DNA from: Bugulina stolonifera
Lineage: Eukaryota > Bryozoa > Gymnolaemata > Cheilostomatida > Bugulidae
Length of the DNA: 64,000 bases
NCBI GenBank assembly: GCA_935421135.1
Contig: OW285190.1
Coordinates: forward strand, 14,332,501-14,396,500
Direction of reading: 5' to 3'
The translations under genes were made by a program, and so were the position numbers. This document shows positions 51,051 to 62,477 of the stretch, piece after piece; positions within the stretch are counted from its first letter, which is position 1; each line of letters opens with the position of its first letter. The notes under the pieces were generated by a model. It made no database searches. It saw only the letters and a program-made list of their open reading frames with translations, and was not told the DNA's origin.

Positions 51051-52542
51051 TTACTACTGGAGTGCGAGTACAATGCAAGTGAAATGACAGAATTACAGTT
51101 TTGGAGAGAGAGGACAACTTTAAACTAATGGCAGATACAATGGAATATAACATGTACACAGCATATTTTACAGTCATGAAATTAATGTCACAGCCTTCCA
51201 AAACAATGAGTGTGTTGACTGCAGTGCAAGGTCTACAGCCTACCTATTATTTTTGCTGGTTTGGAACCCAGGCCAACATGCTAATAATGCTAAGTTTATA
51301 ACTTCCTACTCTTGTGTTATATTACATATTAGTTTGAGATTAGTAAATCTCAATGATTATTGGCAGCAGTGGGTCACAAAATATTTGATGTAATCTTTTG
51401 TTGCTATATATTTCCAAGATCCTTAGTTGGTGTAGGAATGCACACTAATAGATGTTATTTTCAAATGAAATTAGCTGCAGTAAGAAGGCAATGCTATAGA
51501 AAGCTCATTAACTATATTTTTCAGTCCACCCTTTCACATTGATACACTGCTCACATAACAATCTTCATTTTCTTATACCAGCAAATAGTTCTATTTTGAG
51601 AATTGTTTGAATATATTTTGTGAGCTTTTTTTGTTATTTCTCTATTTTATTTTGATACATTTACACTTTTGAATTATATTATCAGTTACGATACAATGAT
51701 ATTAATTTTATGTGACACCTGTAAAAGCTTATAATGAATATTCTACTTTAGGATAGACGTGTGACATGATAATACCCGAGTTTCAATTAATTACTATAAT
51801 ATACAGTGTATATTATAATGATAGCATATTTACACAACAGGTCCAATCAAGGAACTACATTACAACTTACAGCATTGTCTGAAGGGTTCAGGAATAAAAA
51901 TAACCACATATAAACAAAGTAGAATTTTTAGCAAGATGAAGGTGGATAGCTCCAGCATTAAAGTGTGCATGTATAAATCATCATAGAATAAGCAACTTCA
52001 TGTGGTTTTAGGTTACCTCTAATAATAATCCCTATGTGGGGGGAAAATTACTGCCCTACTGTGCAGAATTATATGCCCATATCTTTTATAGCCCTAGACA
52101 ACGAAGGCATCTACAAACTATCTCATCACTTTGGTGTTGCAAACACAAGACAAACACACATCAGCAATGTAATATTAGTGTTATAACTGCTATGAGCATG
52201 GCATGGTATTCTCAGCCCACAAAGATATCGGCCCAAGCATAGTACATGTATAATACAGTGATACAAAGAATGTCAGAGACATGACTGTGCTTATTTTTTG
52301 CAAGCTATGATCTACAACAGGTAAAGCCTTAATAACACCATGAAATCCATGATCCGTACTCTCTCTATTATATTTTATCATAGGAGTAGAATAATGAAGA
52401 GATAATTTAATCTGTACACAGCCATAAAGTCATTTCAACCAAACCAACCAAAGAGTTGTCTGTTCCTACTACGAAAATACAGGCAAACATACATTAACTA
52501 GAACATAATCCAAAGTCTATACAAACGTCTATCGCCCGTTTC
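51051..52542. other. 3' flanks of ABTB1 and the ATP synthase e gene
   Basis: Convergent intergenic segment holding the ABTB1 3' UTR and the 3' UTR of the minus-strand gene. No further exon found. TTGGAACCCAGGCC near 51259 matches a repeat arm at 30656. Confidence 0.45.
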
Positions 52543-54934
52543 CTACATCCTGTTTTCTACTCCAACTTCCTTCGCTAGATCATTCATTTCAACTACAATC
52601 ATATATATTATTGTAAGTCGTGAAATATGTGAACTTTATTAGATTCTCCAACAATTAGAGAGAAAAGCATGCAGTATGATAGCAGAAGTGCAGAGCTAGC
52701 ACATGTGATTTCTAACTCCTTCACTTATCAGTGAATAAAAAGTTCACACATGTGTGGCTATTTGGATAGAACACTAAAATGTGGACAGGGACTAATAGTT
52801 CAAAAACAAAGATAACATGACAAAATTGACAAATATTTTAGTAAATTTTCTTACGATAAGATGCAAAACAAGTTAAGGAAAATTTTTGCCAACCAATAAC
52901 AGATTAATTTTGACGTGCACATCACCAACATCAGCTAATGAAAATAATACAATAAAATAAGAGTCAATCACACTAACACTGAAATTCTGATTTGTTCCAA
53001 CAAACCAAAATTAGTATGTGAAATCTGAGACATATTCATAAACTAACCTTTCATGCTGGCCTCAGCTTCTTTAGCTAACCTAGCATCACGTCTAACTCGA
53101 ATAGCATCTTCTACTTTCTGTATTTCTACTTCCTTCTTCGATAGTCTCTCTAACAAGTAGTGAATCAGAAAGATAAAATAACATAACAGTTTGTGAAATA
53201 TTAAAAAATTACACATGAAAATTCATGACAGTCTATTAGAGAAGTGGTAACATTTTAAATTGATAGAATCTATAACAAGAAAAAAGATTGTAGAAAAGTC
53301 AAACTTTGCGTTACATTACGTACTAATCACAAACCTAGTGGTTTCGGCATATGAAATCCATCCAATTGATGTTGCAATGATAAATATACTTACTCAAATT
53401 CCAGGCTCCATACATGATGCCCAAGCCAAGCATTACATACCGGCTTCCCTACAAAAACAAGCAACAAGTTCACACTATTAGTGTCCAGGCCTATTATAGG
53501 TTCCGGATCATTTCATTTCATCACTACACTGTAGACATTGGACTACCACATACAGGGCCGTAGTGCCCTATACGGCCGTGCGGCCTGGCCGTCTCAACTT
53601 TAGGCATTGCAAAGTCAAAATGTAGTCAATTAAATATCATGGTCAGATCAGTGTTTATAGTTTTGTCCACTTTCCTATTTGCGGGGTTTACAAAATATGT
53701 AAGAATATGGTGATAATAAGTGTGCTAAACATTTTTATATCAGGAAATTCTAAATACTACCGTACTTAACTGCAATTATGTAACATTTTAGATATTGAAA
53801 AACTGTCAGGGGAGATAACTCTAAATTTCAAGACTATTTCAGTATACAGTATAAGAAGTATACACAGTTCATGTACTGGGTGTGTTAAAAATATAAACCT
53901 TGAAAATCTATACAATTATATTAGTTTTCAATTGAACAAACTTTTTGGATTCGGCTATTTGTCTGCCCTACATTGTTGTCGATATATTTACTTAGGCATT
54001 CAATCTTATAGGGAGAAATAAGAAATATCTCTATGGTAGGAAAGAAACACATGCTTTCAGCTGCTTTTTGTAGATTCGTTAGCTCTACTTCATTTCATTG
54101 CATGTTTTTCATCATTGTAAAGAAGTAAAATATTTGTAAATGTCGTTAGAGTTGAATGATTTATGTTCAGTCCTAATTGTGAACAGATACATGTACATGC
54201 ATATATATGCATGAGGCTGGGTTATATTTAATGTTATTACACAGGTACATTTCATAAACCTGAACTGCTTCAAATTTGCTCTATTTTTCTGAAAAACACT
54301 CTCAGGGCGCCGGCGGCCGGGGCGCTGCCCCGGACCCCCAGCCTAATATTTTGGCCCCACCAACATTTCTTAGGGCGCTACGGCCCTGACCACATAACTT
54401 TATGTTTCACACTTTAGACTTTTATATAATTTTCATTTTTAATTTTATCAATCAAGCTCAGGTTTCATTCCCAGGTGGATTTGTGACATCACTTGGCACT
54501 TGCCCGAAGAAACGTGAGAGTGGCTAAACTACAGTAAGCCTACTATCTCAGTGATTGATCAAACACCTGTTGCTTTAATTAAAATCAAAAGGAAAATTGA
54601 TCTAAAGCCTAAAGGTAAGGTTTGGTTTTTATTTATTTATTTTAAATTCATGAAGCACAAGCACACGAGTACTCCATCAACCGTTGTTGTGTGGAGGGTA
54701 TATAATCTCTGTTCCAATGATTTGTAGATATCATATTCAGAGTATCCATAGGACAGAATTAGAAGTAAGAACAGAATTAGCCATGATTTGATCCGAGGTA
54801 CTGGTAGTTTCAGGCTGAGCTACCATCTTGATCAATTTAATAAATATCCAAATTTCTTTGTTTGAAGACTCACTATAACTTACTCTGACTAATGGAGAGG
54901 TTGCGGGGTTTGGTGGCTTATGTGGAGCTGACAT
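52543..54934 (-). CDS. ATP5ME: Mitochondrial ATP synthase subunit e
   Basis: Four minus-strand exons: 54934-54884, 53448-53394, 53149-53048 and 52592-52543 (stop TAG). Phases 0, 1 and 1 agree, giving 85 residues, close to the family's usual 70-90. The N-terminus is short (MSAPHKPPNPATSPLVR), then SRYVMLGLGIMYGAWN forms the single membrane helix. LGIMYG holds the GxxxG motif that packs subunits e and g and supports ATP synthase dimers in the inner membrane. The rest is a charged coiled-coil-like helix (KKEVEIQKVEDAIRVRRDAR, KEAEASMK) and an acidic end (LAKEVGVENRM). Human subunit e has the same plan (GRYSALFLGVAYG, then a charged helix). Intron 1 contains a hAT element. Confidence 0.88.
53553..54388 (+). 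mobile_element. hAT-type non-autonomous element, family A copy 2
   Basis: 836 bp, from CAGGGCCGTAGTGCCC to GGGCGCTACGGCCCTG, flanked by a perfect 8-bp duplication ACCACATA at 53545-53552 and 54389-54396. Both ends match the element at 13691-14982. The right sub-terminal part is unusually GC-rich for this window (GGCGCCGGCGGCCGGGGCG-like). No open frame of transposase type. It lies in intron 1 of the ATP synthase subunit e gene. Confidence 0.92.
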
Positions 54935-57900
54935 GACAGTTTTATATGGGGTTTACAATAATTTTATAGGTAAAAATAACAGCTCCCAGTGTACTGTGTG
55001 CAAACCTCCGGCAAGTGTTATCTGAACATTGCCACCTAACAGTGTATCGTATTCAATATAAGAAACTGTTGTGCTTATCGATTATTTGTTAATATCGTAG
55101 CGACTATTGTGCAGGCTAACACTTCCTTTAAAAGTTGCGGCCCAAGACATTAACTCTCCTCAATTTCTTAGATAGGTAATAGGAACCACCCAACAACCGG
55201 TTGCAAAACTATTTTAATAGATTATGGGCTATAGCATTGAACTCTTTTCTCCAACTGTATGTTGCGTTATAATAAAGTTGGTTAGCCTTGGACGGGTTGT
55301 TGCAACGTAGAATCGTCCGCTGTAGGACTGTCCGATTTGTCCGGACGGCACCACAGCGTCCACTCTTTGACGCCACAGTGGCCACTTGACACCAGAACGT
55401 CCATTGACGCGATTTCAGTTTTACTATGATACACATCGAGTTAAATGAAGTCAATTGCGGTATTTCCCAAAGCTATACAAAAGCTAAGTGTGGCCATTGA
55501 AATAGATAAGCGCCATTTCTGTTTCCATTAACAATATTATTAATCAATATCAATGTCGTAGTGTTATTTAGTTCTATTGCATTCCTGTTTTTATAATTAC
55601 ATACATTATTTTTATTCGTGAGAATGTGGTGCAATTACTACGTTTATATCTATGCTCATTTTTTTAAAAACATAGGTGTATGATATAAAACCTTCAAAAC
55701 CAGTATTATGATTATAATAACTGATTAATAGTATACTAAACTTTGTGAAAAGATATTTGTAATGTACATTTTACTATATCATTTTAGCAACAAATCACAA
55801 TTTAGAGCAACAGAGTCAGATGAAACAATGTAACAGCCTGAATATATAAACCTCATTTGATCCACTTTCTATAATTCCATACAATTCTTATATTTAAAAT
55901 TACTGTATTTGGATGGCTTTGGTATTTGACATTTTACTCTATTAGGTGGACCAAATATGGAAGGACAACTTCTAATCGTGATCGATAGCTTATGATTTCT
56001 AATGCTTTTACATGTAGACCACTAACAATAGAAGAAATATACATGTAAACATAATAGGTTATCCCTTTTAAATTACTATTGCAGCCAGTATAAAGTACGA
56101 TATATAGTGAGAGTTACAATTTTATTCCAAGTCAACAAATAGGCAAATGGTACAAAAAAACCTGAGACTTCTTTCATGTAAAAATACAGCATCCACATCC
56201 AAACTTGCCAAGTCTCCAGAAAGATACTCCAGATTTTGAAACTCTGCTCCCACATTGCCAAAAGCTCCCTTTTTCCTCCAAATTTTCACTAAAATTTATT
56301 ACTTCTAGCATAAAGACTAAGCAATTTATCAAATTTTATGAGCACAGCCACGGTGTTTCAATCAGAACACCGCATATTTTTCAAGTGGGGTATTTCTGTG
56401 GGTCATTCAAACCTGTAACCGTGAGATGGCTGCTCAGTTTGCTAGTTAGCATTACGGATAGTGATAAGCTACAGGACAGTCTAGTATTGGATAATTATGG
56501 ATATTTCCACTATGCACAACAAGAGAATAACAATATTTTTATAGAATATTGGAATATTTATATTGTTAATTCACATTCAAGGTAACTCCGACATGGGCCT
56601 ATATAAGCCCACATTTTATGTAAAAGTATAAGGTAGAGCAAAAAAAATATAACATCAGATTAATACAAGAGTGTAAAAAAGAAAGTGCATACATTATAGG
56701 GAACAATACAGAAATATATGACAAGACAACATCAAATTGGTCGACAACATCAAATTGGTTGTACAGGGCCTGTACATTATCAATGAAATACAATAATTCA
56801 GTAGGTCTTCAAATAGGTCAATATGATAGCATTACAGCAGTGTACCATTATATACACAAATTTGAATAGTACGTAATATAATTATCGTCTTCGTAGTTGG
56901 GTTGCACTTTCAATTCTTGTAATTATCCACATATACATGCATACAGATGTGGAGACGTACTCAATAACATCTAACAAGGCCGGTTAGCTTGATGTTATTC
57001 TAATTCTGCTGCGTGATTCAGTAAACCTAAAACCAGAAAAAACTATTTTAAAAAACACAAGATTGCAACATACTAGTTCAAAACATTCTGGTGATTCAGA
57101 CAATTTTAGTAGTTCTTGTGTATAAGCCTATACACTTGCATATAGTTTGCTGTAGCTCCACATAACTACTTTCTGCATATTGCATAGTCTGTGTAATAGG
57201 CCACAGTGTTCTTTCGCATAATGTATAGCCTAGTTGTTTTATTGTTGCATACATGTATTTTGTATAAATTTCCTGCATCCAACCTAGAGGGACCGACCTT
57301 TTCTATCGTACCTCGGCTGCCAATTTCTATGTCCTAGTCGTCCTGACCAATATCAGAACCAGCTGGAAGTGCTTTTAGTATAAAAGTAAGAAGCGTTCTC
57401 TGTATTAATCAGTAGTTCCTGAGCATCCAATAAAGTCACATCTATTTACTTATATCAATTGACTTCCCTTAACCTACGGGAACTGACCGTGTTAGAGCAG
57501 CTAGGGTAAGGTAGAGCCCATGTATTCACGACAGAACACACAAGGAACACTTGGACCAATAGATCGTCTCACAAACTAAAGGTTGAATTAGTCAGTCTAA
57601 CAGTCTATATTCACTCTGTGCGTTTAATTGAGAGCTAATAGACCACTCTCGGTCCCTCTCTTATACCAGTAAATCGGAACAGCATAATCGATAATGTATC
57701 AGTCAAAATAAAATATCATGAGAAAAAACTAAAAATAGTAATACTAATCTAAATAGGCCTACTTATACAGTATACACTATAGTAATGATTACCTTTGAAT
57801 ACCCTTGAAGAATAGAATACTCTTGAATTTAGCAAGGGGAGTACCTCAGTTTAACAGTGTGTTTTAGACAGTGATTCATGTTATTACAGCGTACTGCTGT

Positions 57901-58020
57901 TTTCGATTGGGATTGAGTTGGATAAATCGTTGAGACATGCACGTCGGTTTGTGTTCTTTTCATCAGGTTAATTTAGCCTTTATTCATTGTGTCACATATA
58001 GTGAGCGGCAAAAAGCTGTT
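54935..58020. other. Intergenic DNA, no gene assigned
   Basis: About 3 kb without a defensible exon. It includes a GC-rich patch at 55310-55410 with repeated GTCCG/CGGAC words, an open frame of 126 codons at 56205-56585 plus without any ATG, and a tandem GACAACATCAAATTGGTC duplication near 56728-56765. The first part must include the promoter of the ATP synthase e gene. Confidence 0.4.
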
Positions 58021-58299
58021 TTAGTAGGTACTATTTGAGGCAGTTATTTTTATAGGTTCTCCCCTTGCAGCTGAGCCGGTGGTCATAGTGAAATTTGCTT
58101 TGCCATTTGATATTTCATCATGCACAGCCGTCAGGTCTCCGTGTTGGTCCTCGTCCTGCAGTATTTATGTCACAAGGGCTAGTCTGTGATCTCTTCTCCT
58201 TTCATGGAGATTCTGTAGTCCCAGCTCAGCTTTGGCTGCAGTCACGCTCTCTGTTCCTCTGAAGCTGCTTAGAAAGTGCACAGCCCTATTTTTAACTAT
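58021..58299 (-). pseudogene. LINE reverse-transcriptase C-terminal remnant
   Basis: One minus-strand frame reads IVKNRAVHFLSS, RGTESVTAAKAELGLQNLHE, RRRDHRLALVT, then a TAA, then ILQDEDQHGDLTA... to a second stop. The order RAxxF, RxxSVTAxxxxLGLxxLxERR, RLxLxYKIL is what follows the reverse-transcriptase core in CR1/Jockey/L2-like LINEs; the TAA stands where the usual Lys codon would be. The rest of the element was not found, so this is a 5'-truncated dead fragment. Confidence 0.6.
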
Positions 58300-59192
58300 T
58301 GAAATTTTAAATATTTAAATACCTTTCTTTTGATTGATAACAAACATAGCATTTAACACTCAGGAAAGCCTCAATTACCATTATGATCTTGCAGTCTTGG
58401 TGTGTTTGGCCATAGGCTAGGGTAGGGGTTACAGCAACCTGCTATTTACTCTATTCTTCACGAGTGGCTTTATTTTTCATTGTTATTGATTATAATAACA
58501 TTAATAATAATAATAATAATATAATAATAATAATATAATATATTATAATTAATAATTATAATCATAATGAATATGATTGGTCTAGTTTGCTTATTTTACC
58601 TACAAGTTACTTTAGTAAACTCTGCTTTAGTTTTAAGTTTAAGTTTTATTTTAAATTTATAAAAAAGAAATGAAATTAAAATTTCATTAATCATTATCAT
58701 ATCACTAGGTCTAAAAGTAAATAATTATAATATAATTGAAATTTTCATAAATAAGTAATAAAAATATTTTATCTTATCTTTTATCTATCTTTCTTATGAT
58801 TATTAATTATTATCCACTTTACAGTGGCAATCAGTAGTTCTAAGCTCCAATTGTAAAGTCAGTGTTATCGGTATTTAGAGATTAATTATTCATTTATTGT
58901 TGTGGAATGATATAAAATATAAATACAATTCTGATTAGAATATTCTTTCTGTTGAAGCCTAGTTTAGTATGAAATTATACATGTATATCTTAGAGTTATT
59001 TATCTGAATAGCGCAGAAAGAGGAGCGTAATCAAAATCGTTACTATAACCCCTTTTTATCAACTACATAATATACATTATAACTACTTGGAATGAATAAC
59101 ATGATACACTCCTGTTTGACCACTGATGTCCCCTTTGCAATAACTCCCTTTGCTGCCTACGAAAACCATTGGAGAGGTCAGTGTTTCAGAGC
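58300..59192. other. AT-rich DNA with simple repeats
   Basis: Contains an ATAATA microsatellite-like run at about 58497-58560 and no exon. It leads into the GC-rich hairpin cluster upstream of ABITRAM. Confidence 0.45.
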
Positions 59193-59320
59193 GTCCGCCA
59201 CTTGGCGCAAGAGCGGGCGGACAGTGTTGTGGGCGACCGGACTGGCATATGACAGTCCGGACGACGCAGTGGTAAGCGCGGACTGGCGTGCTACAGTCCG
59301 GGCTGACGTACGTCAGTCCG
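59193..59320. promoter_or_regulatory. GC-rich hairpin cluster 0.1 kb upstream of ABITRAM
   Basis: Three 22-bp hairpins share arms CGGACTG or CGGGCTG and CAGTCCG with 8-nt loops: 59238-59259 (loop GCATATGA), 59279-59300 (GCGTGCTA) and 59299-59320 (ACGTACGT). A fourth, GTCCGCC...GGCGGAC, spans 59193-59222. The patch stands out from the AT-rich surroundings. It ends 101 bp before the ABITRAM ATG, so promoter, 5' UTR structure or a small repeat are all possible. Both strands are open for 98 codons here, but neither frame resembles a known protein. Confidence 0.55.
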
Positions 59321-59421
59321 CGGACACCCAAAACGAGCCCGGACAGGTTTACCACGTAGCAAGTGGAAGATTGAACCAAAGGAAGTGATTGAACTGCTGA
59401 TAATTATCATTCTCTTTCCTG

Positions 59422-62400
59422 ATGGCAGAGCAAACTGCCAACCAGAAATTGGTATATCCATCAGTTGTTGAACGGTATTATTCCAAGAGGTATAAAATAG
59501 GTATGCATACACTCTTTCCGTTGGTTGGCAAAGTACGAGGCAATAGAATATCAATATGATATCATGAATATGAGTATCAATTGAATTAATTAACTAATTA
59601 AATAATTTTTTATATAAACATAAATATTTATCTTAAATATATAATTGATAATTATAATATTAATTATTATAATTATAATATTTATATTGAAAATAAGAAA
59701 ATTGGCCCGAACCATTAACATAAACATTTGCTAATTATTCATATTTATAAACACAGAAATCAAATTCATATTTGATTATATTTATAAACACAGAAACTTT
59801 CTGTGTTTATAAATATAATAAAATATGAATTTGATTCCTGTGTTTATAAATATGAATAATTAGCAAATGTTTATGTTAATGGTTCGGGCCAATTTTCTTA
59901 TTTTCAATATAAATATTATAATTATAATAATTAATATTATAATTATTAATTATATATTTAAGATAAGAGAGAAAGTAATCTCATCTGCACTAGGAGGTGA
60001 GGTCATACTTTTAAGTCGAACAATAATTAATCCAATGAATAAAGCAAAAGTCTAGATAATATAATTATAACTAAATAATTAGTTATACTGATACTTATAC
60101 TAGGTGTAAAATGGTCAAATATAAATATAAAAAAGTTATGTCATTTTAATTTAGACTGTGTTCCCATGTATTGTATTTAGCCTACGCACCAATGTGCGGT
60201 CCCAGTGAGAAAATTAAAAAAGGAGAGCTCAGTTAGAGCTAGTCTGACTTTAATACTGATTTACAGAAGAGAAGTCTCACTGGCGGCTGACCAGTCTGGT
60301 GACCATTTCTTTCTTCCTGTAGCTCATGCTAGAGCTGGTATTATGCAAAATATATTAAATTCAAGCGTTCTGCTCTTCCTATATAAAATTGCTTCAGTTG
60401 TTTTTTCTTGTTAGCTAGTATAGCAAATTTTATTCTAAGTTAGATTTGAACTCTTGATGTTTTTTGTAAAAACTCTCACAGTTCTTGGTAAAATTGTGGT
60501 GACATAAATCATCCCACCATAGATATACATGTTACCGTATATGGCAGGATGATCTTTTCTTCCAGCCAGTGATCAAAGTCTAACTAAAGAGGTGGGGGGG
60601 TCTCCGGGTAGCAGACATAATCACTTGAGGGCACGAAGTGCCTGAACGGCGCCGACAGGCGGGGAAAGTCCGGGAGGGGTGCCTTAGCGGCCTCCCGGAA
60701 ATTGAGCACTTTATCAAAATTAGAGAACGAACTGGTGCAAATCCAAGAACTTCAGGTTAAAATATGGTCCAAACTTCATTGCTATGAAACAAGGAAAATA
60801 AATAGCGCCACATTCGATTCATTATAATAGTAATCTGTAGGGGGTCCTTCAGTCTGAAATTTATGGTGAGGGGATGGCGACCCCCACGACCCCTTCCAAC
60901 TTTGACCACTACTTCCAGCAGCTCGTGTAACGGTCATGATCATTCTATTGCTTATCAGCTCATCATAGGCGCTAAAAAGTTGCCTTAAGTTGTCTTAAGA
61001 GGATAGTTGTCGCATAGGAAGTCTACTTTTACTGATCTGACGCCCATCACATAACTGTTGTAAATTGTTAAAACACCATTGACCGATGTCTTCGAGAAAG
61101 TGATTAAGTCTAGACACTTCTTTTCTGGCTTGTAGGCTGGCGAGAACTCTCCCTTTTTGTCCTACTAATCAGTCCCACCTAGGTAATGTCATGTGAAGTA
61201 TTAGGGTCACTTTGAAGTTTTTAACCAATTCGATCGAACAACTGATGGACCCCAAAGAGGGTGTCTGATCCTCCAGATTGACATGTCTTTTTTTGACAAA
61301 AGCTTCCTGCCTTCCACCAATCCCACATGAAAATGAAGTAATAAATTAGTTATTACAAACAGGTTTTTTCCTATAACTTTAATTAGTACTGCATTACCAA
61401 TCTGTATGAAGCTAATGTGTTTTACCTTCACCTATTAGGCAATCTCTAAGCCTGACCTCTGTCTACAGTCACCATATGCGATGGCCCCTTCCTAGTATGA
61501 CAAAGGTTACTTAACTAGCTGGCACAACAATTGATTGAAAGATGGAGTGGTATTATTTCTATCTGTAACTATTAACTTTTAAGCTCATATTGCATTCCTT
61601 CTTCTTACTCGATTCTCTCACTCGGGGATATTTGAACTTCAGGCCTCTGGATAAGCAGTGCTTATAGTAACATTTTCTACCACTGTTTGCTCATTTTTAT
61701 TTTTTACATTTTAGATGTCAAAGGGCAAAAAGGAAATGATTTCTGTATCCTATGTCATAGCAACAGGTAGGCAAACCTGTGACATATTCCAATTGCTACA
61801 TTGGACTTTTACGTATCATATTTTTGTCCTCGAGTAATCTGTAACCTTTCTCTTGTATAATTCCACACAGGCTATGTTTGGTAACTCTGTCACCATCACA
61901 TCCTATCCTTAGAGAGAATAAAACCGTGCAGTCTGTCTCCTACCAAGTGGACAAAAAGAGAAACAGACTAGAGAGTCAGGCCTCCGGCAAAGGTAAAAAA
62001 GTCAGTACACCAGTGAGCCAATGTTATTCTAAATATTATTTCTCTGACACAGAATCAGTTCATTGATTAGAGTTTTATGTTATTATTGTTTTAGTTGTGG
62101 AAAAATGGAGATGCATATTTTATTCTATTATGCTTTAGGACTTCGGTGAAGGTAGGATTACAAAGAATTGTAAAACAATATTATCAGAAAATTTTATTTT
62201 CTAGCATTTTAGAGTTGTCTGCTCGATTGTACTCAAATGCACAAGTAGACAACTCCAACTTTTATAGTTTAATTATAGTGTAAGGTCATTACATCTTAAA
62301 CAATTGAAGTTATGTTTTTTCTTTTTGTAGAATGCCCAGGTACTTTCTGAGACAGGTGTAGTGAGTCTTGTTACTTGTACAGACGGTTCTGTATATTCAA

Positions 62401-62477
62401 TATATTCTTGTATCAATGGCCGACTTGTAGAAGTTAATTCTCGACTACTAGACAATCCTTCTCTCCTAGTTTCTAAG
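59422..62477 (+). CDS. ABITRAM: ABITRAM (FAM206A / Simiate), C-terminus not found
   Basis: Four exons: 59422-59500, 61715-61766, 61871-62000, 62331-62477. Phases are 1, 2, 0 and 0 and give 136 codons. The product starts MAEQTANQKLVYPSVVERYY, continues KRYKIDVKGQKGND, FCILCHSNRLCLVTLSPSHP, KTVQSVSYQVDKK, NRLESQASGKGKK, and then TCTDGSVYSIYSCINGRLVE and NPSLLVSK. It tracks human ABITRAM (about 180 residues) along its length: RYFTRWYKPDVKG, HSNRICVITL, KTIKSISYQI, CVRGRLMEVN. That protein binds actin and modulates transcription in nuclear speckles; its fold resembles biotinyl/lipoyl-type domains. The last exon, expected to encode the GYIAVVLPK-like end, was not recognised before 64000 and may lie beyond. 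The first intron (2.2 kb) holds a palindrome, a MITE and an antisense pseudogene. Confidence 0.9.
59629..59966. repeat. 338-bp near-perfect palindrome (foldback MITE)
   Basis: Arms of about 168 bp meet at CAGAAA-C-TTTCTG near 59797 with a single-base spacer. In the inner 50 bp only about two mismatches separate the arms. Shared landmarks are GGCCCGAACCATTAACATAAA on the left and its complement on the right. Lies in intron 1 of ABITRAM. No open frame beyond chance. Confidence 0.92.
60450..61330 (-). pseudogene. Antisense pseudogene interrupted by a hAT MITE
   Basis: A single minus-strand frame stays protein-like from about 61330 down to 60911: QEAFVKKRHVNLEDQTPS, SCSIELVKNFK, a TGA, then ASLQARKEVSRLNHFLED, GQWCFNNLQQLCDGRQ, a TAA, then DNLRQLFSAYDELISNR and TVTRAAG. 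It resumes in the same frame after the MITE with RKDHPAIYGNMYIYGG and TTILPRTVR, ending near 60450. The two in-frame stops and the insertion mark it as dead. I do not recognise the family; a transposon gene or a lineage-specific gene are both possible. Confidence 0.5.
60567..60911. mobile_element. 345-bp hAT-type MITE in the antisense pseudogene
   Basis: Ends CAGTGATCAAAGT and ACTTTGACCACTA are inverted repeats, flanked by a perfect 8-bp duplication CTTCCAGC at 60559-60566 and 60912-60919. The interior has a GC-rich, C/G-run segment (GGTGGGGGGGTC, GACCCCCACGACCCC). No open frame. Removing the element and one duplication restores a continuous frame across the insertion site. Confidence 0.85.

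Noticed and set aside
56205..56585. 126-codon plus-strand open frame
   Set aside because: Contains no ATG at all, has no recognisable motif and no matched splice sites. Unusual length for AT-rich DNA, so worth a database search, but I cannot support a gene.
59092..59388. 98-codon open frames on both strands over the hairpin cluster
   Set aside because: Long open frames arise from the local high GC content and mirror symmetry; neither resembles a protein, and the ABITRAM start lies just downstream.
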